Source: an uncultured Clostridia bacterium
GTDB taxonomy: Bacteria; Bacillota; Clostridia; Peptostreptococcales; Anaerovoracaceae
Direction: 5' to 3'
DNA length: 37,083 bases
Assembly: GCA_945928865.1 (NCBI GenBank)
Contig: CAMENZ010000014.1
Coordinates: 1 to 37,083 of the forward strand
Part shown: positions 24,174-33,736 of the stretch, piece by piece
How the letters are laid out: each line of letters begins with the position of its first letter
Position numbering within the stretch: position 1 is the first letter of the stretch
Program-made: the position numbers and the translations under genes
Notes under the pieces: generated by a model
What the model was told of the DNA's origin: nothing
Databases searched by the model: none
What the model saw: only the letters and a program-made list of their open reading frames with translations

Positions 24174-24860
24174 CTAAGCTAAAATAAATATCCCTAACCA
24201 AATTATACTTAAAATAGATATACAAAGTCCGGCAACCGGTATGCCCCAATCTGTAAATCTGCTAGGCTTTAGCTTATCTACATCTTTATAGAAAAAGCCT
24301 AAAATAAATTTATCTAATAATATGATTGATTTTTTAAGAACTATTATTAAAATTCCTGCAACGAACAGTCCCAGACCTAAGAGTATATCACCTATTTTAC
24401 CCATAAATTTGAAATCTGCCTTGCATAACATCATTTCTACCAAAGGGCTATTTTTGTGAGGGAACATAAAATTGAAATTGGTCTGCATATCTATACAAAA
24501 AGAATTAGATGGTGCTACTTCTCCATTGATTTCCTTTGTAGAATAGTTATAGGTAAATATCCATTCCTTTGCATCATCCGGTGTAATTAACTTAAGAGTG
24601 GTGAAATCTCCATTTTTTAATGTGCTTCTTTTCAAGTCTAAGCTATTCTGGGCTTCGTCAAATATTGCACATGTTTTCTTGTTCATATCTACTTGAACTA
24701 CCGGCAATTCTTTTTGATAATAGGTCGTAACCTTCCCATCGCTTTTCATTTTCAGAAAAACATCATCACTCCATACGCCTTTGCTCATACCTGATATACC
24801 TACAACGATAGTGATTAAAACGAGCAGCAAAATTTGAATTCGGATTAACTTCTTCTCCAT
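24174..24860 (-). CDS. unknown membrane protein with three helices
   Basis: I do not recognise this 228-residue protein. It has an N-terminal hydrophobic helix (about 8-24; a signal anchor). An outward-facing domain of about 130 residues follows, with three cysteines (C64, C122, C146). Then come two helices (about 156-175 and 205-227), with a short basic segment (KDVDKLKPSRF) between them. It is a single-gene unit with its own strong promoter and AAGGAG eight bases before the ATG. Neighbours rex and yacL give no hint. A role in sensing or as part of a surface complex would be guesswork. Confidence 0.75.
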   Translation of the reverse strand: MEKKLIRIQILLLVLITIVVGISGMSKGVWSDDVFLKMKSDGKVTTYYQKELPVVQVDMNKKTCAIFDEAQNSLDLKRSTLKNGDFTTLKLITPDDAKEWIFTYNYSTKEINGEVAPSNSFCIDMQTNFNFMFPHKNSPLVEMMLCKADFKFMGKIGDILLGLGLFVAGILIIVLKKSIILLDKFILGFFYKDVDKLKPSRFTDWGIPVAGLCISILSIIWLGIFILA

Positions 24861-24915
24861 CTCATATCTCCTTTTGAAAATTCATATCCATACACAAAAT
24901 CTAATTGTATTATAA

Positions 24916-24944
24916 ATTATAGCATTTTTAACTATTTTTGGCAA
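24916..24944 (-). promoter_or_regulatory. promoter of the unknown membrane protein
   Basis: On the minus strand TTGCCA (24944-24939) and TATAAT (24921-24916) are 17 bases apart, with TGC in front of TATAAT (extended -10). The predicted leader is about 50 bases. Confidence 0.78.
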
Positions 24945-25033
24945 GCGTATAAGGTAATCCTAGTTCTCACATGATACCATATACCTGTCGATAAAATTCG
25001 GCAAAATCCACATAAATTTCTTTCTTTGACTTA

Positions 25034-25062
25034 TTGAATATTTCAAGGCTTTGGGGTATACT
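25034..25062 (+). promoter_or_regulatory. candidate promoter of yacL
   Basis: TTGAAT (25034-25039) and TATACT (25057-25062) with a 17-base spacer; TATAAT directly overlaps at 25062-25067 but lacks a -35 box. The leader to the ATG at 25199 is about 130 bases of A/T-rich sequence with one weak inverted repeat (TTTAGAA/TTCTAAA) and no recognised riboswitch. Confidence 0.5.
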
Positions 25063-25198
25063 ATAATGGAATATATTCAAAATTACTTTTGATGAAATTT
25101 TTAGTTCACGAAACTTGATTTTTTAGAATGTTTTAATATTTTTTCTAAAGAATTAAAAGGAAGGGATTAAAAAAATATTAAAGAGAGGAGGAAAAACA

Positions 25199-26329
25199 AT
25201 GTTTAAGAATTTATTTAAATGGTTTTTTACGATTTTAGGTGCTTTAATAGGCTATGAGGTTTTTGAACTCATGGGTCTTATCCTAAGGAAAACATCAGAT
25301 GCTGATATTACTAAGAGTTTAAGTAACAGTGAAAAAACAATGTTTGCCTTAATGTTTGTAATTATTTTTGCTATTATTTTCTATAAGATAGCACCGTCCT
25401 TTTCAAAGAAAAGCCGTAAACTAGCTGATAACATTGGACACGATTTACAAGAGGTTTCACCCTATACCATCATAGGTGGAGCTATCGGTATTTTATTAGG
25501 CTTAATTATTGCTTATTTGCTCAGTAATGTATATGTAAATTTAATTACTCAAAGGTCTCTATATTTTACCCTTACGATTATACTTTATTCCGTATTTGCC
25601 TTTTTCGGCAGTGTAGTAGGAAGTACTAAGGGTTCTGAATTTATAAGTAGTATGGCAGCCAATACTAAACTTCTAAATAAGGCACAGGAGGAGGCTGGTT
25701 ATAGCTATAATGCTAAAGACAAGAAAACTCAGAGGATGCCTAAGATTTTAGATACAAGCGTTATTATAGACGGTAGAATTTTAGAAATTATGAAGACAGG
25801 ATTTTTAGAAGGTCCCATAGTAATTCCTGAATTTGTATTAGTAGAGTTAAGACATATAGCCGATTCTTCTGACGGACTTAAGAGGAGCAAAGGCAGAAGA
25901 GGTTTGGATATTTTAAACAAAATCCAAGAAGAATATGGCATCGAAATTTACAATACGGATTCAGAAAAGAGCCTTAAGGAGATTCCGGAAGTAGATGTAA
26001 AACTTCTAAAATTAGGTCAGATTATGAAAGGGAAAGTTGTTACTAATGACTTTAACTTAAATAAGGTGGCAGTAATTAAGGGAGTTCAGGTCTTAAATAT
26101 AAATGAATTAGCTAATGCCTTAAAACCTATGGTAATTCCCGGTGAAACCATGGTAGTTACTTTAATAAAACAAGGTAAGGATAGAGAACAGGCTATTGCC
26201 TATCTGGATGATGGAACTATGATAGTGGTAGAAGGTGGCAAGAAGCAAATCGGAAGTACCTTAGAAATCGAAGTTACCAGTGTAATTCAGACTGCAGCCG
26301 GTAGAATGATTTTTGGAAAGGTAAGATAG
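25199..26329 (+). CDS. yacL: PIN/TRAM-domain membrane protein (YacL-like)
   Basis: A membrane-anchored putative RNase. There are four hydrophobic segments in the first 142 residues (about 7-29, 48-65, 88-112, 120-142). A PIN nuclease domain begins at [13 protein letters not shown], with acidic residues D185, E216, D266 and D284. A TRAM domain occupies about 312-374. The length of 376 residues and the position directly before ispD are as in B. subtilis YacL. The start is an ATG with AGAGGAGG upstream. CarD, often upstream of this gene, is not present. The RNA target is not known. Confidence 0.93.
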   Translation: MFKNLFKWFFTILGALIGYEVFELMGLILRKTSDADITKSLSNSEKTMFALMFVIIFAIIFYKIAPSFSKKSRKLADNIGHDLQEVSPYTIIGGAIGILLGLIIAYLLSNVYVNLITQRSLYFTLTIILYSVFAFFGSVVGSTKGSEFISSMAANTKLLNKAQEEAGYSYNAKDKKTQRMPKILDTSVIIDGRILEIMKTGFLEGPIVIPEFVLVELRHIADSSDGLKRSKGRRGLDILNKIQEEYGIEIYNTDSEKSLKEIPEVDVKLLKLGQIMKGKVVTNDFNLNKVAVIKGVQVLNINELANALKPMVIPGETMVVTLIKQGKDREQAIAYLDDGTMIVVEGGKKQIGSTLEIEVTSVIQTAAGRMIFGKVR

Positions 26330-26342
26330 GAAAGGAAAACCA

Positions 26343-27479
26343 ATGTACCAAGGAAAAAGCCTATCGGTGATTATAGCTGCCGGTGGGAGTGGTAAAAGAC
26401 TAGGTGAAGCTGTACCGAAACAGTTTCTAAAAATTCAGGGCAAGACTATTTTGGAAAAATCCATAGAACCTTTTCAAAAATCGGTTTTGGTGGATGAGAT
26501 TATACTGGTAGTGCCTGAAGATAATGTGATAGAAGCTAAAAAAATAGGGGCAAAATTTTCCAAGATAATTAATATTGTCTTAGGTGGTGCCGAAAGGCAG
26601 GTATCTGTGAAAAACGGGCTTGATGTTGTGAATACTGACTTGGTTTTGATTCATGATGGAGCCAGACCTTTTGTAGTAGAATCAGTTATTGAAAGAGTAG
26701 TTTTAGGAGCTTTTTTATACAAGGCAGTAGTCCCTGTAGTTCCTGTGAAAGATACTATAAGACAGGGTGATTTTGATGAAAGTATAACTCTAAAGAGAGA
26801 AGCACTTTGGGCAGTTCAAACACCTCAAGGTTTTAACACTGAGCTTATTAAGGAGGCACATAGCTTTGCTGAAAATTCGGGTTTTCAAGGGACAGATGAT
26901 GCTAGCTTAGTTGAAAATTTAGGATTTAATATTACCTTAGTAGACGGAGATTTTGGAAATATAAAGATTACTGTTAAGGAAGATTTACAAAGGGAGGTTC
27001 CTATGACTTTTAGAGTGGGCTCAGGTTATGATGTTCATAAATTAGTTGAAGACAGAGAACTTTGGATTTGTGGAGTTAAAATTCCCTATGAAAAAGGACT
27101 TTTAGGTCATTCAGATGCAGATGTGGGACTTCATGCTTTGATGGACGCTCTGCTGGGAGCTGCTGCTTTAGGAGATATAGGTAGGCATTTCCCGGATACA
27201 GAATCTAAGTATAGAGGTGTTAGAAGCACTTTGCTTTTAGAAACAGTGAGGGCTATGCTTTTCGATGAGGGTTGGAAAATAGGTAATGTGGATGTTACCT
27301 TAATATGCCAGGAGCCTAAATTCAAATCACATATTGAGCGTATGAGGGAAGTAATAGCTGAAATTTTAGAAACGGATATAAGTCAGGTTAATGTAAAGGC
27401 TACCACTACAGAAAAACTGGGATTTACAGGTAGAGGTGAGGGTATCGCTGCTGAAGCCTGTGCAACTATTTTTAAGTAG
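26343..27479 (+). CDS. ispDF: fused IspD-IspF (MEP isoprenoid pathway)
   Basis: One frame encodes two enzymes. Residues 1-220 are IspD (CTP transfer to methylerythritol phosphate; [10 protein letters not shown] and PKQFLKI at the start). Residues 221-378 are IspF (cyclisation to the 2,4-cyclodiphosphate; zinc ligands D230, H232 and H264). There is no linker between them. At the junction the DNA has AGGGAGG (26991-26997) and, five bases on, ATG at 27003, exactly where free IspF would start. A separate IspF could therefore also be made from the same message. The IspE step is not encoded here. The gene starts 13 bases after yacL. Confidence 0.95.
   Translation: MYQGKSLSVIIAAGGSGKRLGEAVPKQFLKIQGKTILEKSIEPFQKSVLVDEIILVVPEDNVIEAKKIGAKFSKIINIVLGGAERQVSVKNGLDVVNTDLVLIHDGARPFVVESVIERVVLGAFLYKAVVPVVPVKDTIRQGDFDESITLKREALWAVQTPQGFNTELIKEAHSFAENSGFQGTDDASLVENLGFNITLVDGDFGNIKITVKEDLQREVPMTFRVGSGYDVHKLVEDRELWICGVKIPYEKGLLGHSDADVGLHALMDALLGAAALGDIGRHFPDTESKYRGVRSTLLLETVRAMLFDEGWKIGNVDVTLICQEPKFKSHIERMREVIAEILETDISQVNVKATTTEKLGFTGRGEGIAAEACATIFK
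26991..27005 (+). promoter_or_regulatory. internal ribosome binding site and ATG at the IspD/IspF junction
   Basis: AGGGAGGTTCCTATG is nearly the same as the initiation region of lysC (AGGAGGTTCCTATG at 1303-1316). It stands in frame inside ispDF precisely at the domain border. Translation starting here would give a 158-residue IspF of normal length. Confidence 0.65.
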
Positions 27480-27549
27480 TTTTAACAAAATCCAACAATA
27501 AAATTGTAAAATTTAAATTAATATAAATCAAGAATGAGGAGAACAAAGG

Positions 27550-29304
27550 ATGAAATTATCTAAGGCGCATTTAAAAACCTTAAGAGAGGTTCCTAACGAA
27601 GCAGAAATTCCAAGTCATATTTTGCTTTTAAGAGCAGGTATGATTAGAAAAACAGTGGCAGGAATTTATACATATATGCCTATGGGATGGAGAACTGTTA
27701 GAAAAATTGAAAATATAGTTAGAGAAGAAATGGATAATAAAGGTTGTCAGGAAATTAGAACTTCTGTACTTCAACCTAGTGAACTTTGGCAGGAATCGGG
27801 AAGATGGAATGCTTATGGACCTGAAATGTGGAGAATTAAAGACAGAAATGGTAGAGATTTTTGTTTAGGACCTACTGCAGAAGAAATTTTCACTGACATA
27901 ATTAAGAATGATGTAAATTCTTACAGACAGTTACCTTTAAATATTTATCAGATTTCTAACAAATTTAGAGATGAAGCCCGTCCTAGATTTGGAATGATGA
28001 GATCTAGAGATTTTATAATGAAGGATGCTTATTCCTTTGATAAAGATTCCGAAGGCATGGATGTAAGCTATGATGAAATGTATGAAGCCTACACTAATGT
28101 ATTCACTCGTTGCGGATTGAAATTCAGATCGGTAGAGGCAGATACAGGAGCTATAGGCGGTTCTAATTCCCATGAGTTTACGGCTCTGTGTGAATATGGT
28201 GAATCGGAGATTGCTTATTGTGATAGCTGTGATTTAGCCGCTACGGTAGAAAAAGCAACTTGCGTAGATGCAGTGCCTGAAAAGGATATGGAAATGTTAC
28301 CTTTAGAAAAGGTTTCAACACCTAATATGAAATCTATTGAAGAGGTTTCAAAGTTCTTAGGAATAGAAGAGAGCAAGACTATTAAGGCTTTACTTTTCGT
28401 AGTTTATGATGAAGAGGGTAAAGAAAAGGAATATGTGGCAGCGTTCTTAAGAGGAGATAGAGAGCTTAATATGACTAAGCTCATAAATGCTTTGGATATA
28501 CCTGAACATGCCATAGCCTTTGCAGATGAAGAGAAGGTTGGACAGGTTACCGGAGCTGTTACAGGCTTTACAGGTCCTATGGGGCTGCATGACTGTAAGC
28601 TGATTGTAGATTCTGAACTTGTAGGGCTTAGAAATCTTTGTGCAGGTGGAGGAGAAAAAGATTACCATATTAAAAATGTAAACTATGGTAGAGATTACGA
28701 AGGAGATATGATTTGTGATCTTAAAACTTTAAAGGCAGGAGATCCTTGTCCTATATGTGGAGCACCTGTTAAACATGCCAGAGGTGTAGAAGTGGGTCAG
28801 GTTTTCAAACTTGGTCTTAAGTATTCTGAGCCTATGAAGGCTGTATATAAAGACGAAAACCAGCAGGATAAACCTATGTGGATGGGTTGTTATGGTATAG
28901 GTGTTTCCAGAACATTCCAAGCAATTATAGATATGGCAGATAATCATGATGATAACGGTATAATCTGGCCTATGAGTGTTGCACCTTATCATGTAATAAT
29001 AACTCAGGTTAAGGTAGGAGATGAAGTTCAGGATAGAGTTTCTAAAGAAATATACGAAAGCTTAACTAAGGCAGGTGTTGAAGTACTTTGGGATGATAGA
29101 GACGAAAGGGTCGGAGTTAAATTTAAGGATGCAGATTTAATAGGAATACCTCTTAGAATAACTGTAGGTAAAGGGGCTCAGTCCGGTTTAGTTGAATATA
29201 AACTTAGAAGAGACTTAGATAAGGTTGAGCTTTTAGTAGCCGATGCCATCAATCAGGCAATAGAAATTGTAAATAAGGAAAAAGACGGTAGAAACTTCTT
29301 CTAA
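27550..29304 (+). CDS. proS: prolyl-tRNA synthetase
   Basis: Class II synthetase charging tRNA-Pro. It shows FRDEARPRFGMMRSRDFIMK (motif 2 region), and GCYGIGVSRTFQAI near residue 450 (motif 3 region). The YbaK-like editing domain is inserted between them, from about residue 245 to 395, typical of the bacterial-type enzyme. The length of 584 residues is normal. The start is an ATG with GAGGAG upstream. The 70-base gap before it has no T-box. Confidence 0.97.
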   Translation: MKLSKAHLKTLREVPNEAEIPSHILLLRAGMIRKTVAGIYTYMPMGWRTVRKIENIVREEMDNKGCQEIRTSVLQPSELWQESGRWNAYGPEMWRIKDRNGRDFCLGPTAEEIFTDIIKNDVNSYRQLPLNIYQISNKFRDEARPRFGMMRSRDFIMKDAYSFDKDSEGMDVSYDEMYEAYTNVFTRCGLKFRSVEADTGAIGGSNSHEFTALCEYGESEIAYCDSCDLAATVEKATCVDAVPEKDMEMLPLEKVSTPNMKSIEEVSKFLGIEESKTIKALLFVVYDEEGKEKEYVAAFLRGDRELNMTKLINALDIPEHAIAFADEEKVGQVTGAVTGFTGPMGLHDCKLIVDSELVGLRNLCAGGGEKDYHIKNVNYGRDYEGDMICDLKTLKAGDPCPICGAPVKHARGVEVGQVFKLGLKYSEPMKAVYKDENQQDKPMWMGCYGIGVSRTFQAIIDMADNHDDNGIIWPMSVAPYHVIITQVKVGDEVQDRVSKEIYESLTKAGVEVLWDDRDERVGVKFKDADLIGIPLRITVGKGAQSGLVEYKLRRDLDKVELLVADAINQAIEIVNKEKDGRNFF

Positions 29305-29314
29305 GGGAAAGTTT

Positions 29315-29926
29315 ATGAAGAAGATTAAAAAGTTTTTATCACAAAATATATATGCCCAGCTTTTTATTGAATTCTTAACCTTAGGTTTGTTTACCATAGG
29401 CGGTGGTTTGGCAATGATAGGTTTAGTTAAGGAACGGATGTGCGATAAGAGAAATTGGCTAACAGAAGATGAGACCCTAGATGCTATAGCTGTAAGTCAG
29501 GGATTGCCGGGAGTAATCGCTATAAATATGTCTGTGTTTGTGGGCTATAAAGTAGGTAAAATTAAAGGGGCACTTATTTCCTGTTTCGCAATGTTATTAC
29601 CCTCTTTCCTTATTATCTTAGGTATCGCAACCTTTCTTCAAGGAACTTACCATAACCCTTATGTGAAAGGTGCCTTAAGAGGTATAAGTGCGGCAGTGGC
29701 AGGTATAATAATTATGACTTGCTATAAGATGGGTAAACAGCTGTTTCAAAAGGATAAGGAATATAAAGGGATAGTAGTTTTTAACATATTGGTAATGGTG
29801 TCTACTTTTGCAGCTATTACCTTTTTCAAAATAGATGTATCCTGGATGATTTTAACCTCTATAGTTTTAGGAATAGTATTCTTTAATTTGGTTATAAATA
29901 GGGCTAAGAGAGGTGAGGGAAAATGA
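29315..29926 (+). CDS. chromate transporter family protein, first half
   Basis: One half of a split CHR-family membrane transporter. The motif FLTLGLFTIGGGLAMIGLV, then LPGVIAINMSVFVGYK near residue 65, is the family signature, followed by several hydrophobic helices. The length is 203 residues. Its stop overlaps the start of the next gene (ATGA, 29923-29926), so the two halves are made together and should form a heterodimer. The natural substrate of these housekeeping pairs is not established; chromate efflux is only one possibility. Confidence 0.88.
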   Translation: MKKIKKFLSQNIYAQLFIEFLTLGLFTIGGGLAMIGLVKERMCDKRNWLTEDETLDAIAVSQGLPGVIAINMSVFVGYKVGKIKGALISCFAMLLPSFLIILGIATFLQGTYHNPYVKGALRGISAAVAGIIIMTCYKMGKQLFQKDKEYKGIVVFNILVMVSTFAAITFFKIDVSWMILTSIVLGIVFFNLVINRAKRGEGK

Positions 29927-30492
29927 TTACAGTCAGACTTTTTCTCACTTTTGCTAAAATAGGTGTTTTAGGTTTTGGTGGTGGGTTAGCCATTTTACCT
30001 TTGATTTATCAGGGAGTAAATGAGTTTCACTATATGAGCGAGGCGGATTTTGCTAATTTAGTAGCCATAGCTCAATCTACACCCGGACCTATAGCGGTGA
30101 ATGCTGCAACTTATGTAGGCTATGAAACTGCAGGTTTTTTAGGAGCTTTAGGGGCTACGATAGGTGTCTCTGTTCCCTCTTTTATCTTAGTGATTTTAAC
30201 CTTGAAAGCTATAAATAAATTCAAAGAAAGTACCTTAGTTAAGGGAATGCTTATAGGCGTTAAACCTGCGGCAGCCGGAATGGTAACTTCTGCCTTTGTA
30301 TTTATAGCTGAAGGAGCTTTATTATATGGAGGAACGGGAGAGGGACTTAATTTTTTAGAGCTTTTGGGAGATATAGATCCTATAGCTGTAGGAATATGTA
30401 TAGCTACTGTAATTTTAGGTAGCAAGCTTAAATTAGGATTTTTTAAGTTAATAATTATAATGGGATTTGTAGGGGCTGTATTAGGCTCCTAA
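29923..30492 (+). CDS. chromate transporter family protein, second half
   Basis: Second CHR-family half (189 residues) with its own signature FAKIGVLGFGGGLAILPLI and STPGPIAVNAATYVGYE. The 4-base ATGA overlap with the first half shows translational coupling. Together the halves match the two repeats of full-length ChrA. It contains one GGCGGATTTTG motif (30042-30052). Confidence 0.88.
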   Translation: MITVRLFLTFAKIGVLGFGGGLAILPLIYQGVNEFHYMSEADFANLVAIAQSTPGPIAVNAATYVGYETAGFLGALGATIGVSVPSFILVILTLKAINKFKESTLVKGMLIGVKPAAAGMVTSAFVFIAEGALLYGGTGEGLNFLELLGDIDPIAVGICIATVILGSKLKLGFFKLIIIMGFVGAVLGS

Positions 30493-30503
30493 GGAGGTAA
30501 AAG

Positions 30504-30986
30504 ATGAAAAAATTTATTATTGAAATGGAAGATGGCGGTTTGATGAAGGGAGAACTTTACCCTGAATATGCACCGATTTCTGTAGATAATTTTGTGAAAT
30601 TAGTAGAGGAAGGTTTCTATAATGGATTAACTTTCCATAGAGTTATTCCCGGTTTTATGATTCAGGGAGGCTGCCCTAAGGGTAATGGAACAGGAGGTCC
30701 TGGATACACTATTAAGGGTGAATTCAGAGCTAATGGAGTAGATAATGGTTTGCTTCATCACAGAGGAGTTCTTTCTATGGCTAGAGCTATGGATCCTAAT
30801 TCAGCAGGTTCTCAGTTCTTTATTATGGTAGCAGATGCACCACATTTAGATGGACAGTATGCGGCTTTCGGCAGAGTTACAGAAGGATTAGACACAGCTG
30901 ATTACATTGTTGCAGCTAAGAGAGACTATAGCGACAGACCTTTAACACCTCAGGTTATTAAGACTATAACTATTTCAGAAGAATAG
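30504..30986 (+). CDS. cyclophilin-type peptidyl-prolyl isomerase
   Basis: Cytoplasmic protein-folding enzyme with no signal peptide. The catalytic arginine lies in FHRVIPGFMIQGG. SMARAMDPNSAGSQFFIM and HLDGQYAAFGRV are the other conserved stretches. The length of 160 residues is usual. The start is an ATG behind AAGGAGG. The 52-base gap to cysS contains a GGCGGATTTTG motif and no terminator. Confidence 0.94.
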   Translation: MKKFIIEMEDGGLMKGELYPEYAPISVDNFVKLVEEGFYNGLTFHRVIPGFMIQGGCPKGNGTGGPGYTIKGEFRANGVDNGLLHHRGVLSMARAMDPNSAGSQFFIMVADAPHLDGQYAAFGRVTEGLDTADYIVAAKRDYSDRPLTPQVIKTITISEE

Positions 30987-31038
30987 TTTTAGGCGGATTT
31001 TGAGGGAAATTTATAAGAAGAAAATTATGAGGTAGAAA

Positions 31039-32478
31039 ATGAAAAGATCTTTTAAATTATACAATTCTATGACTAGGAGCAAAGATATTTTTAAAACTCA
31101 TGAAGAGGGAAAGGTGGGAATGTATACCTGTGGACCAACAGTTTATCATTTTGCCCACATAGGAAATCTTCGTTCTTATATCATGGAAGATGTTTTAGAA
31201 AAATATTTAAGATTTTATGGTTATGATGTTAAGAGAGTAATGAATATCACTGATGTGGGGCATCTGTCTTCTGATGCAGATACAGGCGAAGATAAGATGC
31301 TTAAGGGAGCAAAGCGTGAAGATAAGACGGTTTTAGAAATTGCTCAGTTTTATACAGACGCTTTCTTTGAAGATTGCAAGGCGCTAAACATTAAGAGGCC
31401 TGATGTGGTTGAACCTGCAACAAATCTCATACCGGAATATATAGAAATGGTAACTACTTTATTAGATAAGGGTCATGCCTATGAAGCCGGCGGAAATATA
31501 TATTTTGATACATCTACTGTGGATAAATATTATGTTTTCAATGATCACGACGAGGAAGATTTACAGGTAGGCGTTAGAGAAGGTGTAGATCAGGATAATA
31601 ATAAGAGAAATAAGGCGGATTTCGTACTTTGGTTTACAAAATCCAAGTTTGAAGATCAGGCGTTAAAATGGGAGTCTCCTTGGGGAGTCGGTTATCCGGG
31701 ATGGCACTTGGAGTGTTCCTGTATATCAGTAAAGTATTTAGGTGAATACTGTGACCTTCACTGTGGAGGAATTGACAACGCATTCCCTCATCATACCAAT
31801 GAAATCGCTCAGTCAGAGGCATATTTAGGACATAGCTGGTGTGACCAGTGGTTCCATGTGCTTCACTTAAATGATGAAACAGGTAAGATGAGTAAGTCTA
31901 AGGGAGAATTTTTAACTGTATCTCTCTTAAAAGAAAAGGGATATAATCCTGTAGTTTACAGATTTTTCTGTTTATTATCACACTATAGAAAATCCCTTAC
32001 CTTTACTTTTGAGGGCTTAGATAATGCTACAGTAGCTTACGATAAGTTAATCAGCAAAATCGCCCAGCTCAAAGGCGGTGCAGAAGCTGTAGATGAAGCT
32101 GTGCTTCAGGACTTACATAATAAATTCGATAATGCTATGTGTAATGATTTGAACACTGCCAATGGTATATCGGTAATTTACGATGTGTTAAAGGCAAAGA
32201 CCAATGATGAAACGAAGCTTAAGGCATTGGCAGATTTTGACCAAGTATTATCCTTGGATTTATTAGAAGCAGCTGAAAAATTTAATTTAGAAAAGGCAGA
32301 GAAAGAAGCTAACAAGTATGCCGATATTCCTGCTGAAATAGTAGCTTTGGCAGAAGAAAGAACAGAAGCTAAGAAGGCTAAGAATTTCCAGAGGGCAGAT
32401 GAAATCCGTGATATTTTAAAAGATAAGGGATATAGTTTAAAGGACACAGCTGATGGAGTGGAGATAATAAAAATATGA
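31039..32478 (+). CDS. cysS: cysteinyl-tRNA synthetase
   Basis: Charges tRNA-Cys. The class I motifs are HIGN in FAHIGNLRSYI and KMSKS in GKMSKSKGEF. The zinc site uses the cysteine of TCGPTVY, the cysteine in CSCISVKYL and the HHTNE region. The length of 479 residues is usual. Its last four bases (ATGA, 32475-32478) overlap the serine acetyltransferase start, so tRNA charging and cysteine synthesis are linked, as in many Firmicutes. Confidence 0.97.
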   Translation: MKRSFKLYNSMTRSKDIFKTHEEGKVGMYTCGPTVYHFAHIGNLRSYIMEDVLEKYLRFYGYDVKRVMNITDVGHLSSDADTGEDKMLKGAKREDKTVLEIAQFYTDAFFEDCKALNIKRPDVVEPATNLIPEYIEMVTTLLDKGHAYEAGGNIYFDTSTVDKYYVFNDHDEEDLQVGVREGVDQDNNKRNKADFVLWFTKSKFEDQALKWESPWGVGYPGWHLECSCISVKYLGEYCDLHCGGIDNAFPHHTNEIAQSEAYLGHSWCDQWFHVLHLNDETGKMSKSKGEFLTVSLLKEKGYNPVVYRFFCLLSHYRKSLTFTFEGLDNATVAYDKLISKIAQLKGGAEAVDEAVLQDLHNKFDNAMCNDLNTANGISVIYDVLKAKTNDETKLKALADFDQVLSLDLLEAAEKFNLEKAEKEANKYADIPAEIVALAEERTEAKKAKNFQRADEIRDILKDKGYSLKDTADGVEIIKI

Positions 32479-33329
32479 TAGATAAGGGTTTAGATTTTAG
32501 AGCTATAGCCGAAAAATTAGATGCAGTAGATAAACCTACGGGAAGTGAAAAATTCTTAGATTATGTAGGTTTTAATAAGGCGGTTGAGGAAACCATAGAA
32601 CATATGACGGTGGCTATGTTTCCAAATTGCTTTGGAGATACTAATATAGTTTTAGGTGTAACTATGAAAAGGGAGAGGGAGCTTTTACAAGCATATAACA
32701 GCTTGACTAAGGCTCTGTCCTTTGTGCTTGAAAATCCTAAGAGGGTTAAAGAGGAAGCTACCATCCTTTTGAATAAGATGCCCGAAATTCAGAGTATACT
32801 TAAGACAGATATTTTAGCCGCTTATCAGGGAGACCCTGCTGCAAAATCCACAGATGAAATCATTTTGACCTATCCTGCCTTTACGGCAATAAGCATCTAC
32901 AGAATTGCCCATGAACTTTATTTGCAAAAAGTGCCTCTATTGCCTAGAAAGATGACAGAGTATGCTCATACTTTGACAGGTATTGATATTCATCCTGGAG
33001 CAACTGTGGGAGAGTCTTTTTTCATCGACCATGGAACCGGTGTAGTTATTGGAGAAACCACTGTTATAGGTGCCAGAGTCAAACTTTATCAGCATGTAAC
33101 TTTAGGAGCGAAGTCTTTCCAAGTAGGAGAAGATGGCAGTTTGATTAAGGATATTAAGCGACATCCTAATTTAGGAAATGATGTGGTGGTTTATGCAGGA
33201 GCTACAATTTTAGGTGGCGATACTTACATTGGAGATAATTGTGTAATAGGTTCCAGTGTATGGATTACTTCCAGTGTACCTTCCGGAGAAGTGGTTCTGA
33301 ATACTCATCCTACGGAGATAAATGTATGA
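32475..33329 (+). CDS. cysE: serine O-acetyltransferase
   Basis: Acetylates serine as the first step of cysteine synthesis. The N-terminal ~165 residues are helical. The C-terminus is a left-handed beta-helix of hexapeptide repeats, with DIHPGATVGESFFIDHGTGV and LGNDVVVYAGATILGG. The length of 284 residues places it with the long EpsC-like form. The start is the ATGA overlap with cysS, and its end overlaps mrnC in the same way. Confidence 0.93.
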   Translation: MIDKGLDFRAIAEKLDAVDKPTGSEKFLDYVGFNKAVEETIEHMTVAMFPNCFGDTNIVLGVTMKRERELLQAYNSLTKALSFVLENPKRVKEEATILLNKMPEIQSILKTDILAAYQGDPAAKSTDEIILTYPAFTAISIYRIAHELYLQKVPLLPRKMTEYAHTLTGIDIHPGATVGESFFIDHGTGVVIGETTVIGARVKLYQHVTLGAKSFQVGEDGSLIKDIKRHPNLGNDVVVYAGATILGGDTYIGDNCVIGSSVWITSSVPSGEVVLNTHPTEINV

Positions 33330-33736
33330 TTAGTCCTAAGGAAATGAATACAGTTACCTTAGCTTATATGGGAGATGCGGTTTATGAGGTTTTCGTAAGA
33401 AAGCATATTATGGAAAAGGGCTTAGTGAAGGTGGATTTGTTACATAAATCGGCAATTACCTATGTAAGAGCAAAATCACAGGCTCTAGCTCTCAGATGCT
33501 TAATGGAAGGTTTTTTAAGTGAAGAGGAACAGTCTGTAGGCAGAAGAGGCAGAAACCATAAGGTGAATGCCTCTAAGAAAATTAAGAAAAATGCCAATCC
33601 TATGGAAGATAAGTGGGCTACAGGTTTTGAAGCTGTAATAGGCTATATTTATTTGACCGGTAATGAGGAAAGACTTAGGGAAGTTATATACAAGACCTTT
33701 GAGATAATAGAGAGTGAAGAGGAGAAGAAATTATGA
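33326..33736 (+). CDS. mrnC: mini-ribonuclease III
   Basis: Trims the ends of 23S rRNA precursors. It consists of an RNase III catalytic domain only, with the signature YMGDAVYE (catalytic D17) and the basic segment RRGRNHKVNASKKIKK. The start is placed at the ATG at 33326 (136 residues), which overlaps the cysE stop and has GGAG eight bases upstream. A longer frame from 33239 lies inside cysE and would add unrelated residues. ATGA overlap with thyA at 33733-33736. Confidence 0.93.
   Translation: MISPKEMNTVTLAYMGDAVYEVFVRKHIMEKGLVKVDLLHKSAITYVRAKSQALALRCLMEGFLSEEEQSVGRRGRNHKVNASKKIKKNANPMEDKWATGFEAVIGYIYLTGNEERLREVIYKTFEIIESEEEKKL

Noticed and set aside
27480-27549. T-box or other amino-acid-responsive leader before proS
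   Set aside because: The gap is only 70 bases and lacks the T-box sequence and any terminator; metG and cysS leaders are also too short.
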